Positions 10,931 to 22,410 of a stretch of 64,000 bases of DNA are shown piece after piece (the stretch's first letter is position 1; each line of letters starts with the position of its first letter). Origin of the DNA: Manis javanica (Eukaryota; Chordata; Mammalia; Pholidota; Manidae); assembly GCF_040802235.1 (NCBI RefSeq), contig NC_133167.1:2701001-2765000 (forward strand), in the 5' to 3' direction. Below the pieces are notes generated by a model. The model made no database searches and was not told the origin of the DNA. It saw only the letters and a program-made list of their open reading frames with translations. A program made the translations under genes and the position numbers.

Positions 10931-11769
10931 TAGATTTCATGTCAAATGAATGATTTTAATGCTGCTACTCACTAAAGAAATAAATATGGAGAAGTGTAAG
11001 CCATCCCTGGACAGATTGTTTGGCAAAAAGGCATACTTCAAAAGCTTCTCTAAACTCCAAGACGACAGACAAAATCATTTTGAGATAAATGGTGACTACT
11101 GGACAAAATGTATTAGTTTTAGGTCAAATCCAAACAGCCTCTCCGTGTGCATTCAGGTCCACTCCACAAAATTCTGAACATGCATTTTCGACAGGAAAAT
11201 ACAATCTCCTTCACGGCAGTCCCCAAGCACACAGTGTAGGAATTGCAGGCACTACCAGTGTCTGGGAGGTAGAAGGGAGCGTAACCCACACGGGCACTGG
11301 CCTGGTTATGGCAAAAAGAGGGTGGAGGGGGCTGCACGTGGGCAGATGAAGAAAGATTCAAAGGTATCTGCCCTCGCTGTTATCCCCTAACGTTTTGTAA
11401 GTTCTGGCTAGCTCAATAAGGCATGCGCCAGAAATAGAATATAATTATTAGGAAGTGGGAGGCAGTATGGCCATTGCATAATGAGACAATGTGATCAACA
11501 CCCTAGAACATCCAAGCAACAACTGAAAACTGTAAAATGGAATATGGGGGATGAACAAAGTGATGTGACCAAAAAAAGACAAAGTTCAACAGATATTTTG
11601 GCTGTACTAACACTAGCCAATGAGAAGTTATCCAGAAACCCTTTTCACAGTAGCAGTGGAAAGAAAAACATGTAAGATGTTTTAATAACCTTAATGGTAA
11701 GGAGGCATGGTCTGGATAAAGAAAACTATAAACTTTAGGTTTCTCAAATGTTCATGGCAGAATTAAAAA

Positions 11770-12435
11770 TGTACAAGGCATGGAGGTTCCTCAAACAATT
11801 AGAGATACTATACAACCCAATAATTCCACTTTTGGAAATTTACCCAAAGAAAACAAAATCACTAATTCAAAAAGATATGTGCACCCCTGTTTATTTCAGC
11901 ATTACTTAAAATAGCCAAGATATGGAGGCAACCTATTCTGTTGATAGATGAATGGATAAAGCAAATATACATACAGGATACATATATATACAATGGAATA
12001 TTACTCAGCCATAAAAAAGAATGAAATCTTGCTATTTGGAACAACATGGATGGACCAGTGGGTATTATGATAATGAAATATCAGACAGAGAATGATGAAT
12101 ACCATATGATTTCACTTATATGCGGGATCTAAAAAATAAAATGAACAAAAACCAGTAGACTCATGAACACAGAATGAACTGATGGCTGCCGTAGGGGAGG
12201 GAGGACAGGGGCCGGGTGAAACGGTGAAGGGCAGAAAGAGGCACGATTACGAAGTAAGTCGCAGAGATGAAAAGTACCGCATAGGGATTACAGTCCCTAA
12301 TATTGTACTATCTTTGGATGGTGACAATTAGCAGCTACACACCCCATGCTGAGCACCTCATAATGTTGAATCACTATGTTGTACACCTGAAATCAATATA
12401 ATACTGTATGTCAACTATATTCAATTAAAGAAATG
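11770..12435 (+). mobile_element. L1 3' end (ORF2 tail and 3' UTR), inactive
   Basis: Reads AACCCAATAATTCCACTTTTGG, then AATATTACTCAGCCATAAAAAAG, then ATGATTTCACTTATATGCGGG. It ends TGTACACCTGAAATCAATATAATACTG...CAATTAAAG. This is the end of ORF2 and the 3' UTR of an L1 in plus orientation. Reading frames are broken. The stretch at 11100-11770 just before it is not clearly assignable. Confidence 0.85.
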
Positions 12436-12868
12436 TACATGGCAGATGTACAGTAAGCTCCTGTCACATGAAGGAACCAGCCAAGAGCCAGCCAGCAGGG
12501 ACAGAGGGGCCCCGAGCCCCAGGAAGGCCCCAGCTTCTAGAGGATGGCTCGGCAGCTGCATGGACTGTCGGGCGGGGAACAGGTGACAATGTCCTAGTTC
12601 CTGCCGTGTCATTTTCAGCAGTGACAGCCTGAAAGCCAGCTAAGTCTCCACCTAGAAGGGCTCTGGGGAAATAAAGGATGGGGCTCATCTGGGCCGCTGC
12701 TCACAAGAATAAGCTGACTTACACGTTCCGGCATGGAAAGTACCCAATATACATCACAAAATGGAAAAACTAGTGGCAAGATGGCATGAATAATATAATG
12801 GCATTTGTGTGAAAATAGTCTGTTTAGATAGAGGTAAGTTTCTGAACTACTAGAAAATATTAAACAGC
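12436..12868. other. Intergenic stretch, nothing recognised
   Basis: Short unique-looking interval between an L1 3' end and an MLT1 LTR; no exon or RNA gene seen. Confidence 0.5.
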
Positions 12869-13235
12869 ATTTTGTATTGGTTTGCTAGGCCTGCTGAAAC
12901 AAAGTACTATAAATGGAGTGGCTTTAAAAAAATGTCCCTCATTCTGGAGACCAGAAACCTGAGATCAAGGTGCAGACAGAGCTGGTTCCCTCTGAGGCTG
13001 GGGGGCAGAATCTGCCCCAGGCCCATCTCCTTCTCACTGGGTGTGTTCTTTGACTCCAAAATTGCCCTTTTTACAAGGACACCAGTCACACTGGGTTGAA
13101 GCCACACTAACGTCCTCAGTTTAACTTGATCATCTCTGTGAAGACCCCATCTCCAAATAAGTCACAATGTGGGGTTCTGGCGGTTAGGATTCCGACATAT
13201 GAATTTGGAGGGGGACACAACTTAGCCCAGAAGCA
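12869..13235 (-). mobile_element. MLT1 MaLR LTR, reverse orientation
   Basis: Reads TTGCTAGGCCTGCTGAAACAAAGTACTATAAA, then AAGACCCCATCTCCAAATAAG, then GGGGGACACAACTTAGCCCAG. This is the reverse complement of a typical MLT1 LTR. No internal region adjoins it, so it is a solo LTR or fragment. Confidence 0.8.
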
Positions 13236-13849
13236 TATACACCAACTGTTAACAGCTGCTCTGGGCAATGGGATTGGGGTGGGGTGGCAACAGGGGTCTT
13301 TTCATCTCATAGAGTCCTGCCCCATTTTGATTTATGCGGGGCAGGCAGAGGAGGGAGGGAATCTAGGTCTTGTTCACGAACTCTGAAGGTTAGGCGCTGA
13401 CTGCAGGGCCGTGGTGGCCGCCGCTGGGGGTGCAATCCACCACCGAGCCTCAACAGGCGCCCCTCTTCCCCACCGTCCAGACATAAAAGGTGGGAGGCCC
13501 GGCTGTGAATAGTGTGAGCTGCCCAACCTCAGGGCTCGGGGCCGTGGGCCCCCAAGAAAGTTGGGGAGCTGCCTGCAGAGCAGCCCCGGGTCTCCAATGA
13601 GCATCTCAGAGAGACCTCTGTTAGTGGTGGGCTGAGGCCAGGGCGGTCCTGAGAGAGCCAGCCTCCCCCATCTCCTGCCATTTGGCATCAGTTCACCCGC
13701 AGGGGCCTCCCTGACCACGGCCAACCGGATGGAGGACAGCTAAGGGTCTGCCAGGGCAGCCTTCGGGCTGCCTCCGTGCCCAGGAACCGGGAAGCTGGGG
13801 AGGCGCAGCTGGCTGGCTGGGAGCAGGGGGAGGGCAGCGCTGGTAGGGG

Positions 13850-14700
13850 GCTTGGTCCGCTCGGCTCGCTGGCCTCGGGTCGGGGGGATGGTAGGAAAGC
13901 CCCCCGCCCCTAGCTCCCCGCGGACCTGGGACCCCGCTGGGGCCGACTGGGCTCCAGCAGGGCCGGGACAGAAGCAGCGTCTTTCTGCAGGGGCGGCACC
14001 TGGGCGCGGTGCCTGCGCGCGGGGCAGACCATGGGGGACGCGGAGGTGCCCCGGGGGTCCCCGCCTTCGCGTCTACGTGGGCAGGGCAGACGCGGGGAGC
14101 TGCGGAAAGTGGACGCAGGGGGACGGCCCTCCTCGGCGCTGCCGCGGCACCCCCAGCTCAGACCTCCCGCCGCGGCTGCTGGGCCGAGGCCCTTGGGAGC
14201 CCCGGGGCGCGTGGCCACGCCGGGGGTCCCCGCCGTGCTCTGCGGGGGCGGGGCGCTCGGTCACACGGGACGCGGGCTTGCTGGGGCGGCGGGGTCCCGG
14301 AGCGTGCGGTCACTCGAGCCGCTGTGGGGGCACAAGCCGGCCGCCAGCCCCCTGGGGTCCCCTCCTCGGGCGCCCTCCGTGCCGTGACCGCCGCGGCCCT
14401 GCGGCTGTCCACGCAGCGAGTGGCCCCGGCGCCGCCCCCTTGCGAAGCCCCGCAGCCCCGGCCGGCCCCGAGGGTGGGCCTGGGCCTCGGCCCGCAGCGC
14501 AGACGGCCCGCCCAGCCGCTGTCCCGGACCCGCTGCGGGCGCCCAGACCCGAGGACTGTGCCCGGGGTCCGCGCGGCGAGCCGGAGGAGCCGGCCACAGG
14601 GCGCCGAGGCCTTCGCTGCGGTCGGAGGTGTCACCCCTTCAGGTACCCCGGCCCTGCGCCACCATTGCTCCCATCCCAGTGAGAGAGCGCCAGCAGCCTG
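13850..14700. promoter_or_regulatory. Orphan CpG island in the UBE2F-RAMP1 interval
   Basis: About 850 bp of extremely GC-rich, CpG-dense DNA with no recognised gene. It lies about 10 kb upstream of the putative UBE2F promoter and about 25 kb beyond the RAMP1 3' end. Overlapping long frames on both strands (for example 13852-14682 and 14009-14752 on plus) are low-complexity Pro/Arg/Gly/Ala-rich translations, expected from stop-poor GC-rich DNA. A candidate plus-strand donor, CTTCAG|GTACCC, lies near 14642. It could be a promoter of an unannotated non-coding RNA, a tissue-specific enhancer-like island, or a decayed gene start. Confidence 0.65.
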
Positions 14701-14799
14701 GATCCGGTGGATTGCAGATCTAAATGTGAGAGGTGAAGCCCCAGGTCTTTAGAAGCCCCAGGGACAGTGGTTCACCGGAAAGGCGAAGATTCCTTAAAC

Positions 14800-15385
14800 A
14801 ACCACACAGACAGCACAGACCACAAAGGACAAAAAGGACACGTGGGACTACATTAAAATTTAGAATTTCTCTTCATTAAATGACACCATTTAGAGAGTAA
14901 AAACACAAGCCACACAGTGGAAGAAGGTTGCAATACATACACGCACCCCCCCCACCCCCACCCCTCCGCCAAAAAAAGGTTCATAGCCAGAACCTAACAG
15001 AAGCCATCAACCAACAAGAAAAGGCAGAAATTCCCAAAGAGTAACCAGCCAAAGATGTGGACAGGCGCCGCACACAACAGGTGACTCAAACGGCAGGGAG
15101 CACATGAAATGTGTCCCTCCTGCTAGTCTTCGTAGAAAGGCAAGTAGAAATTGAATGTGGCATCTCTTTACACCCATCAGAATGGCCAACATAAAATGGA
15201 TGGAAATACCGAGCAATGTGAAGGGCGTGGTACAACCAGGACTCACACACACGGCTAAGGGGAGTGAAAATTGGTACACAGGCTTTGAGGAAAAGGTGGT
15301 GTCTCTGAAGTTTAACGAACACTCACCTAACAACCCAGCCATTCCACTCTTAGGTATATATATACTCAGAGAAAAGGAAAAGGGA
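14800..15385 (+). mobile_element. Old L1 ORF2 fragment
   Basis: Contains GGACTACATTAAAATTTAGAA and CACCCATCAGAATGGCCAACA, then CAACCCAGCCATTCCACTCTTAGG: ORF2 3' blocks in plus orientation, much diverged. It includes a C-rich simple stretch at 14944-14968. Confidence 0.8.
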
Positions 15386-15389
15386 TTTT

Positions 15390-16560
15390 TTCCACAACTT
15401 GGGGTTTTTTTAACTTCATACTATGTTTTTGAAATCGATTCATATTGATATATAGAGATTCATAGTATTCATTTTAGTAGGTACCTGTGTTGTTCCTTCG
15501 TAAGAATATTTCGCAGTTGTTTGTCCAGTCTCCTACTGCTGGGCACTTAGGCTACATCCAGGCATTTGCAAACAGTGCTGCAGTGAGCACTCTGGCAGAG
15601 CAACCTGGCGCGCCGGTAAGGAGTTTCTCCAAGATCTGCTCCCACAAGCAAAACGCCGGCTGGTAGAGCACACACATGTTCAACTTTGCTAGAATTGCCA
15701 AATTGGTCTCCTAGGTGATCAGATTACTAAACATGCCTACAAGCAGCATATGACAGTTTGCATTTCCCTGTTTCCTCCTGGTATTGTTAGACTGGATGAT
15801 TTTTGCAGTGTGCTGGGCATGAAATAGTCTCTCCCTTGTTTTAATCTGCATTCGCCTGAATGGTAAGTTTGTGCATTTCTTCTCATCTCTATTGGCCATT
15901 TGGTTTTCCTTCTGAGAATGGCCTCTTTATATACTTTGTCCATTTCTCTATTGAGTTTTCTTCTTATTGATTTGTAGAAGTTCTTTATACATTCAGGAAC
16001 AAATTCTGCGTCTAATACCTAAGATACCTTATATATAAATGGTGCAAAAACTTCTAGTCAGTGGCTTCTTAATGCCTTGTTTATGATTTTCCAGGTCATA
16101 CAGAAGTTTTAAATGTTGATGTTGTCAAATTCATTAGTCTTTTATGAGTTGTGCATTTTCACTAAGAACTCTTCTGCAAGATCATAAAAGAAATTCTCCT
16201 ATTTATCTTTCTCATTGTTTTACAGTTTTCAATATTTGCATGTTCAGTCCTTTAATTCAATTGGCATTTACTCTGGGGTTTGGTGATAGGTAGACATCCA
16301 GTTGTTCCTGGACTCTTTATTCTGTTCCATTGAGCTGTTTTTCCTTCCACCAATGCCACTCAGTTCTCATCATTATAGTTTTATAACAGATTTCAACCTC
16401 AGCTAGCACAAACCCTCACTCATCATCCCTTTTTCTCCCCAGAAATAGCTATCCTAAGATCTGTGTTCTTTCATATGCATTTTAGAATTCATTTTTCTAA
16501 TTCCTTTTGGATTTTTATTGGAATTTAGTTGAATTACATACCTGATTTTGACTTAATTAA
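15390..16560 (-). mobile_element. Old L1 3' region, reverse orientation
   Basis: Contains GGGCACTTAGGCTACATCCAGG, TTTATACATTCAGGAACAAATTC and CTTTATTCTGTTCCATTGAGC, typical of ORF2 read on the minus strand. Frames are broken. It directly abuts the plus-strand L1 at 14800-15385, so the two may be one inverted pair or independent insertions. Confidence 0.75.
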
Positions 16561-16984
16561 GAAAACAATAAAAGGTTTTCTACTCCAGGGAAGATCTAGG
16601 TTTTGGGGGTCTAAGCTTGACATGCAGATGTGGGGCCCTTTTGAAAACACACTCTATTATACAAAGCTAGTATACAAAATATACTCAAAGAATACAAAGT
16701 TGGAGGTATAAGTGAATATTTAGAGAAAATAAATAAATACTATAAATACAAAACCCATAAAAATATGGTAACATATTTAAATATGTAATATAAAACTAAA
16801 ATTATAAGCATATGTAATTATGTGACATATCTTTTTATCTTTTTAGGTATGTAGTGTTTGTAATTTACTTTTCATCCTAAATTTATCCTAAATTCATTCC
16901 TAATTTTCTAGTCATAATTGAGTATACTTTTTCTATACCTTCCCAACTATATAACAAACCTTTCCAGAAGTTTCTATAGCCATT

Positions 16985-17495
16985 GTGGTAGGAAGAATAA
17001 TGTCCCCACCCCCTACCCTCAACCATGGCACCACTGTCCTACTCCCTGGAACTTGGACTGTGTTACCTCACATGGCAAAAAGGATTTTTCAGACATGATT
17101 AAGTGAAAGATTTTGGAAGGGGAGATCATTTTGGATTATCCAGATGGCCCCTAAATATAATCACAAGGGTCCTTATAAGAAGGTGGTGGGGGGTTAGAGT
17201 CAGAGAAACGTGATGATGGGAGCAGAGGTCAGAGAGAGAGAGAGAGAGAGAGTGATTTGGAGGTGCTATGCTGCTAGCTTTGAAGATGGATGTAGGGGCC
17301 ACAAGCCAAAAGGTACAAGAGGCCTCCAGAAGCTAAGAAAGGTGAGGAAACCAGTTTCCCCCAAAGCTTCCAGAAGGAACGTCCACTGCAGGCACCTTGG
17401 TTTTAGACTGCTCACCTCCACGCTGTAAGAGAACAAACATGTGTGACTTTAAGCCACCAGCTGTGGTCATTTGTTACAGCCACAGCAAATGGATA
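16985..17495 (+). mobile_element. MLT1-like MaLR LTR
   Basis: Reads GTAGGAAGAATAATGTCCCC, then AATCACAAGGGTCCTTATAAG, then TTTGTTACAGCCACAGCAAATGG. Same family as the outer element at 9024-9765. It contains a (GA)n run at 17231-17252. Confidence 0.65.
17231..17252 (+). repeat. (GA)n simple repeat
   Basis: Run of GA dinucleotides inside the LTR-like repeat; short and probably length-variable. Confidence 0.85.
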
Positions 17496-19205
17496 CAACC
17501 TTGTGTCTGTATCTCCATCTAGAACCATTTCTTACCCAGTATAAGCCCAGCAGCTTGCTTGTCTCCCAGTGATCCTTTCCTGCAAGCACAGGCAGGAAAC
17601 CTCACTCATTGGAAAGGCTGGGACAGGCGGTGATACTCCTGCTGTTGTCAAGAGTGACACACACATACTCACTCAAACTGGCTTCCAAACTTGACATCTC
17701 TTAACTGGCATCAGGATTCTAGACGCCCTTCAGGAATGGAGGATTCTGGGGACCTGCGTGGTCCTACCACCCCTGCCTCTCTCCACTGCCCACTCCCTCT
17801 CCATCAGGCCCCCTCTGCCTGTGTGGAGCCGGGCAATGTCTCCCTGTTCTCATGACCATCCACGTGGCCAGTGGGCTCCGGGTCCTGAAAAACAGTGTGC
17901 CGGCCAGGAGGGGACTTACGGAGCCACCCAGTCTATTAAGCACACACCATGCGCCAGACCCTGTGCTGGGCTCAGTGGGCCGTGTGGGTAAAAAGATGAG
18001 GTTGGCCCCTTTTCTTGATGAAAGCACTGGAGACAGGTAGCTTGCACGCTTAACGGGATCTGGGCAGCCCTAGATGGGAGTCACAGAGGACTAGAGTGGC
18101 TGCACAAACAGTCTGTGGCTTAGAGGAGCCTCATGACCCACGATTACATGATTAGATTGGAAGGCAAAAAGTCAGCTGATGTGAAAAGAATCTCTAAAGA
18201 ACAGTCCACTTATAAAACAAACATTCTCTGCACCTTTTAAAAAAGAATATTGCAAGTGATGTGAGTGAAAATGGAATGAACGACTCTGAAACTCTGTTCC
18301 TTCTGAAAAGCAACAAAAAATTGGCAAAAACTCAGACTCAGAGTCAACATTTTGGAACTCTGGAAATGGGCCAAAGACTTGCAAAAACTCAGGAAGCACA
18401 TATCAAAAGGAGCAGCTGAATCTTAGTAAGAACAGCAGGCCTTGTGGCATTTTAATTTTCTCCAGCCCCATCCCCTGCTCCCCGGCCCAATGGCAGCCTG
18501 GAAACAAGAGACTGGAGACACAGACAGACAATGGCCAGGCTATGTATAACCACCGAACTCCCCGCCAGAGCCCGCATCAGCCTGCTGGACATTCACCCCG
18601 TACAGACAAGACTCTGCCCAGGAACCAGCCTGCTATCAGTCACACTTGCAGGGAGCCAGACTGCCATCTCTAGCAACAATCTAGGAAGCTAACCATTAAC
18701 TTCTGTAACTGGCCCAGAATGGCCAGGAGTAGATTAGTAACTGACAGCTTCCCTAATTTTGTCCCCACTTCCCGTTTAGAACAACCAAGAAAGCCAAACG
18801 CACTAACCAGTCACCTGGGACACGCCGCTTGTCGGTAGCTGCCTCCGGCTTCCCCCGGTCCACAGCTCCCGTCAGGGCCCACCTGGAGCCTTGCTTTGCA
18901 AAGTTCTCCCTCTCCCCAGCTGCCAGTGAGCCTCTGCTAAGCCGTAAGATTTCCCAGTACGGGGAAGAGCAAACCTTCTTCACAAATAATTGTCAACATG
19001 TGACCAGTCTGGTAACTCCCTGGAAGACCAGTTCAAAAGATTTGTCTTTATTTTTCCTGAGTTGGAACTTGCCTAGTGCCAAGGCCACTGAAAAAAATAT
19101 TTGCAGGCAGATGTCATAGTTGCTGTTGCCTGAAGCAGCAGATAACAGTAGAGGCAAACGATAGACTAACCAAAGAGCTTGGTTCCTTTTGTTGGAAAAT
19201 GGTAT
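17496..19205. other. Intergenic stretch, mostly unassigned
   Basis: No exon or RNA gene recognised. 17935-18030 looks like an ancient SINE/L2 tail (GCACACACCATGCGCCAGACC). 18440-18970 has an LTR-like feel but no confident family. Confidence 0.4.
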
Positions 19206-19232
19206 TAGAAACCAATAGCAGGATGCTAAGTG
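19206..19232 (+). repeat. 27-bp direct repeat, copy 1
   Basis: Begins TAGAAACCAATAG and ends GATGCTAAGTG. Identical over 27 bp to 19594-19620. Confidence 0.95.
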
Positions 19233-19593
19233 TGCTCATTGCCACTGGGGTATCGTTTCCTTTAGGCCCTCTCAGCCAACGGAACAAAAAATACTTGTTT
19301 ATACTAACATGCATGTCAAACATATGTAACCTGTGACATGTATCTAGGAATATTTCTATACGTAGCCATCTGTATCTATAGTAAACCAAGCATGAGTTCA
19401 TAGTGATGTTTAATCTATCCCCACGCAGATAATTCTAGCTCTCTTCTCTTGGTTATATGTAAACTCCCATCCAAAAGTGAGAAATATAACTTCCATAATC
19501 TGCCATCCATCTGCTTAACTGTTCTGTTCTGGTATCTGTGTATAGGGGCCTCAGAATCACAAGCTCATACCTCACGGCAAGCACTTTATCAAC

Positions 19594-19766
19594 TAGAAAC
19601 CAATAGCAGGATGCTAAGTGATGGATATTTTCCATCACCCATATCGTGATTTACATCTTTAGGAGCTTGTGTTAAAAATAGTTTCCATGTCACTAATTAG
19701 CTTTTTGAATGTATGGAATCAGTTATGTATCAGTCTGTGTTCAATCAGGATATAGAAAAGCCACAG
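19594..19766 (+). repeat. Mosaic local duplication (27 bp + about 145 bp)
   Basis: The first 27 bp (19594-19620) are a perfect copy of 19206-19232. The following stretch (about 19624-19766) is a diverged copy of about 20674-20817, ending in the shared block ATATAGAAAAGCCACAG. Two separate neighbours, about 390 bp to the left and 1.05 kb to the right, are joined here. Confidence 0.85.
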
Positions 19767-20673
19767 AGCACAGAGCCTAGGTGTAGCACCTTTGCTTTTA
19801 GTCTTACAGACAGCCCTCATCTCCCGAGTCACTCAGGCCAGCCCCTCAGTGAGGCTGTTCATACAGTGTAATAAGAGTTTAATTCTTTTGTCCCAGTGTG
19901 CATTCTTCCTGGGATCCCACAACCTCTTCAATGACACCAACTATAGGGGAACAATATATATGAAACAAGGTCCAAATCGTGTATATTTACCCATGTCAGT
20001 ATACCATTTCTGATTATTATTCATTCCTTTGTGTGGACTAGCTGGTGTAATTTTCCTTCTTCCTTCAACATGTCTTGTAGCACAACTGTGCTATGATTTA
20101 TTTCAGTTTTTGTATATCTGAAAACGTCTTTGTTTTGCCTTCATTTTGAAGATAACTTATTTGGGTTCAAAACTCTAGGTTGACAGTTTTTTCTTTCAGT
20201 ACTTTAAGGATGTTAGTCCACTGTCTTCTCATTTGCATTACTTCTGATGAGAAATTTGCACCCATCCCTATCTTTGTTTCTCTGTATGTAACATGCCTTT
20301 TTTCCCTCTGGTACTTTTAAGGCTTCCTTTTTATTAGCTGTTTTGAGCAACTTGATTATGATGTACCTTGGTATAGTTTTGTCTTTCTTGCCAGTGGAGT
20401 TTATAGAGATGCCTGGATCTGTGGGTTTGTAATCAAATTTGGAAACATTTTGGTCATTCTTTCTGAAGATATTTTTTCTGTCGCGTACTCTTACCTCTTC
20501 CGGGACATGAATTTCATATATGTTAAGTTGCTTGAAGTTGTCCCACAATTCACTGATGTTCATTTTTTTTAAATTCCCTTTTCTGTGTTTCATCGTGAAT
20601 AGTTTCTATTATGTCTTCAAGTTCACTAATCTTTATTCTGCAATGTCAAATCTGTCATTAATCCCATCCAGGA

Positions 20674-20817
20674 TCTTTTCCATCATCCACACTGTTATTT
20701 ACATCTTTAGGAGTGTGTCTCTTTAAAAATATTTTCCATGTCACTACTTAACTTTTTGAATGTGTGGAATCAGTTATGTATCAGTCTGTGTTCAATCGGG
20801 ATATAGAAAAGCCACAG
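20674..20817 (+). repeat. Second copy of the about 145-bp direct repeat
   Basis: Matches about 19624-19766 with scattered substitutions and a few small gaps. Shared blocks include CAGTTATGTATCAGTCTG and TTCAATC(A/G)GGATATAG. Confidence 0.85.
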
Positions 20818-21430
20818 TGATTTAAACAGGAAGTTTAGCATGAAGAGTTATTATGTTCTGATAAAAGAGTGATATAAAATATAATAAAGTCCCATACGGC
20901 ACCCTAGGACTGGGGGAGAGGGCCCAAGGGAGAACAAACTTGGAAGGGGGATCTCTTTGCAAGGTTGGGGTTTGAACCTGATTGGAGAGGTTGGAGGGGC
21001 AGCCTGTGGGCTAGCAGAGAAGTTGGGCGGTTTATCCTGGCCAGTGCTGGCCTGTAGTCACCGGGCTAGCAGGAAGCTCTTCTACAGAGTTCAGGCTGGG
21101 CACAGGTCATCAGTTATCAATGCCTAGGCACACAGAACAAGTGGGGGCCTGGTGCAGGTGGACACAGGTGAGCTTTAGTCAGTAGCCAGTGTGCAGGTGA
21201 GCAGAAGGAATCGGGATGCTGGTATGGACAGGAGGTCTGCAGCATGTGGTCTGTATCAGAAGGACCATAGGAAAGTCAATACCAGGTCAGGATGCAAAGC
21301 AGTTGAGGGCCCATGTGTTCTGGGCACATATGGGGACCAAAATACTGCCTCATGTCCTCACACCCACCCCACTGACCCAGCATATGGCAGCTGGACACAG
21401 AAGGAGAGCCCTTCTTCTTAAAGTGTCCTA

Positions 21431-21448
21431 CAGCGCCCCCTGCTGCGA
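21431..21448 (-). promoter_or_regulatory. CTCF-like motif (minus orientation)
   Basis: CAGCGCCCCCTGCTGCGA; its reverse complement contains GCAGCAGGGGGCGCTG, a near-consensus CTCF core. It lies in an old repeat-like stretch, so it may be repeat-derived. Binding is inferred from the motif only. Confidence 0.45.
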
Positions 21449-22410
21449 AGGCCTAACATCTGCTCACTGCCAGGAAAGGGGCTCCAGGGAAGCGGCTCCG
21501 TCACTGCAGAGCTCATGGCGAAGGGCCAGTTTGGAGCTGAGGGGCAGTAAGTCGATTCCTGGCACGAGTTACAACCTTTCTGATATTCTGTCTACTGATT
21601 CTAGTATCCGCAGAACTCTCCATGAGTTTCAGTCAATTGGTTTTTGTCCTCATTCTGGGTCATATTTTCCTGTTTTTACATATCTGGTCATTTTTGCTTG
21701 GAATCCCCAACAGTGAATTTTACCATGGCAAGTGGCGGATATTCTGTACTTCTGTAAATGTTCTTGAGTTTGTTCAGGGATGCAGTTAAATCACTTGGAA
21801 ACAGTTTGATTCTTTTGGGTCTTGCTCTAAAGATTTGTTAGGTTGTCCCAGAGCAGTGCTCAATTCAGGGCTAATTGTTTCCACGACTGAGCGAAATCCT
21901 ACCCAGTATACTCTACCCAGTGTCCCGTTATTCATAAAGTTTTCCAGTCTAGCCGGTGGGAACAAGCACTATTCAGGGGCCGATGTGAGCAGCAGGGCTG
22001 TTGCAGCCTCAGGTGGTTTCCGCACACACATGCCGGTCAGGGCCTTGCTGGGTGTGCTGTGGCTCTCCGGTGCCCTCCGTGCCGCTCTCGCCTCTCCAGT
22101 CCTCTGCGCTGGGAATTACAGCCGCCTTGCTCTCCCTGGACCCTCAGCTCCATCTTCTCCGCTCAAGGGGTCTGCCAGCCACTGCTGCAGCCTGAAGACT
22201 CTCTCCAGGCAGAGAGCCAGGGCAGCTGAAGGGCTCGCCTCCTTTGCTGCCCACCTCTCGGAGATCACTGTCCTGTGCCATCTGATGTGCAGTGTCTTGG
22301 AAATGATTATTTCATATATTTTGTCTGGTTTTATTTGCTGTTGTTGTTCCAGGTGGTGGTGGAAATCTGGTCCTTGTTACTACATCTTGGTCAGAGTCAG
22401 AAGTCTCCTG

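Larger units (their letters stand above)
20040..22410 (-). mobile_element. Old L1M 5' region, reverse orientation, interrupted
   Basis: 20040-20660 (GTCCACTGTCTTCTCATTTGC..., GATTATGATGTACCTTGG) and 21545-22410 (TGTTGTTCCAGGTGG..., ACTACATCTTGGTCAGAG) match 5' UTR/ORF1-side sequence of old L1M elements on the minus strand. The part at about 20820-21540 is of another, unassigned origin. The 291-codon plus frame at 21835-22710 is antisense to this relic and is not a gene. Confidence 0.65.

Noticed and set aside
13852-14752. Long overlapping frames of 276 and 247 codons in the CpG island
   Set aside because: Several frames on both strands are open at once and all give Pro/Arg/Gly/Ala-rich low-complexity translations, as expected from stop-poor GC-rich DNA. 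No domain or conserved motif is visible.
14800-16560. Possible single large inverted L1 (5' inversion by twin priming)
   Set aside because: The plus and minus fragments adjoin, but both contain 3' ORF2 sequence, so they overlap in element coordinates rather than complementing each other. Two separate old insertions are more likely.
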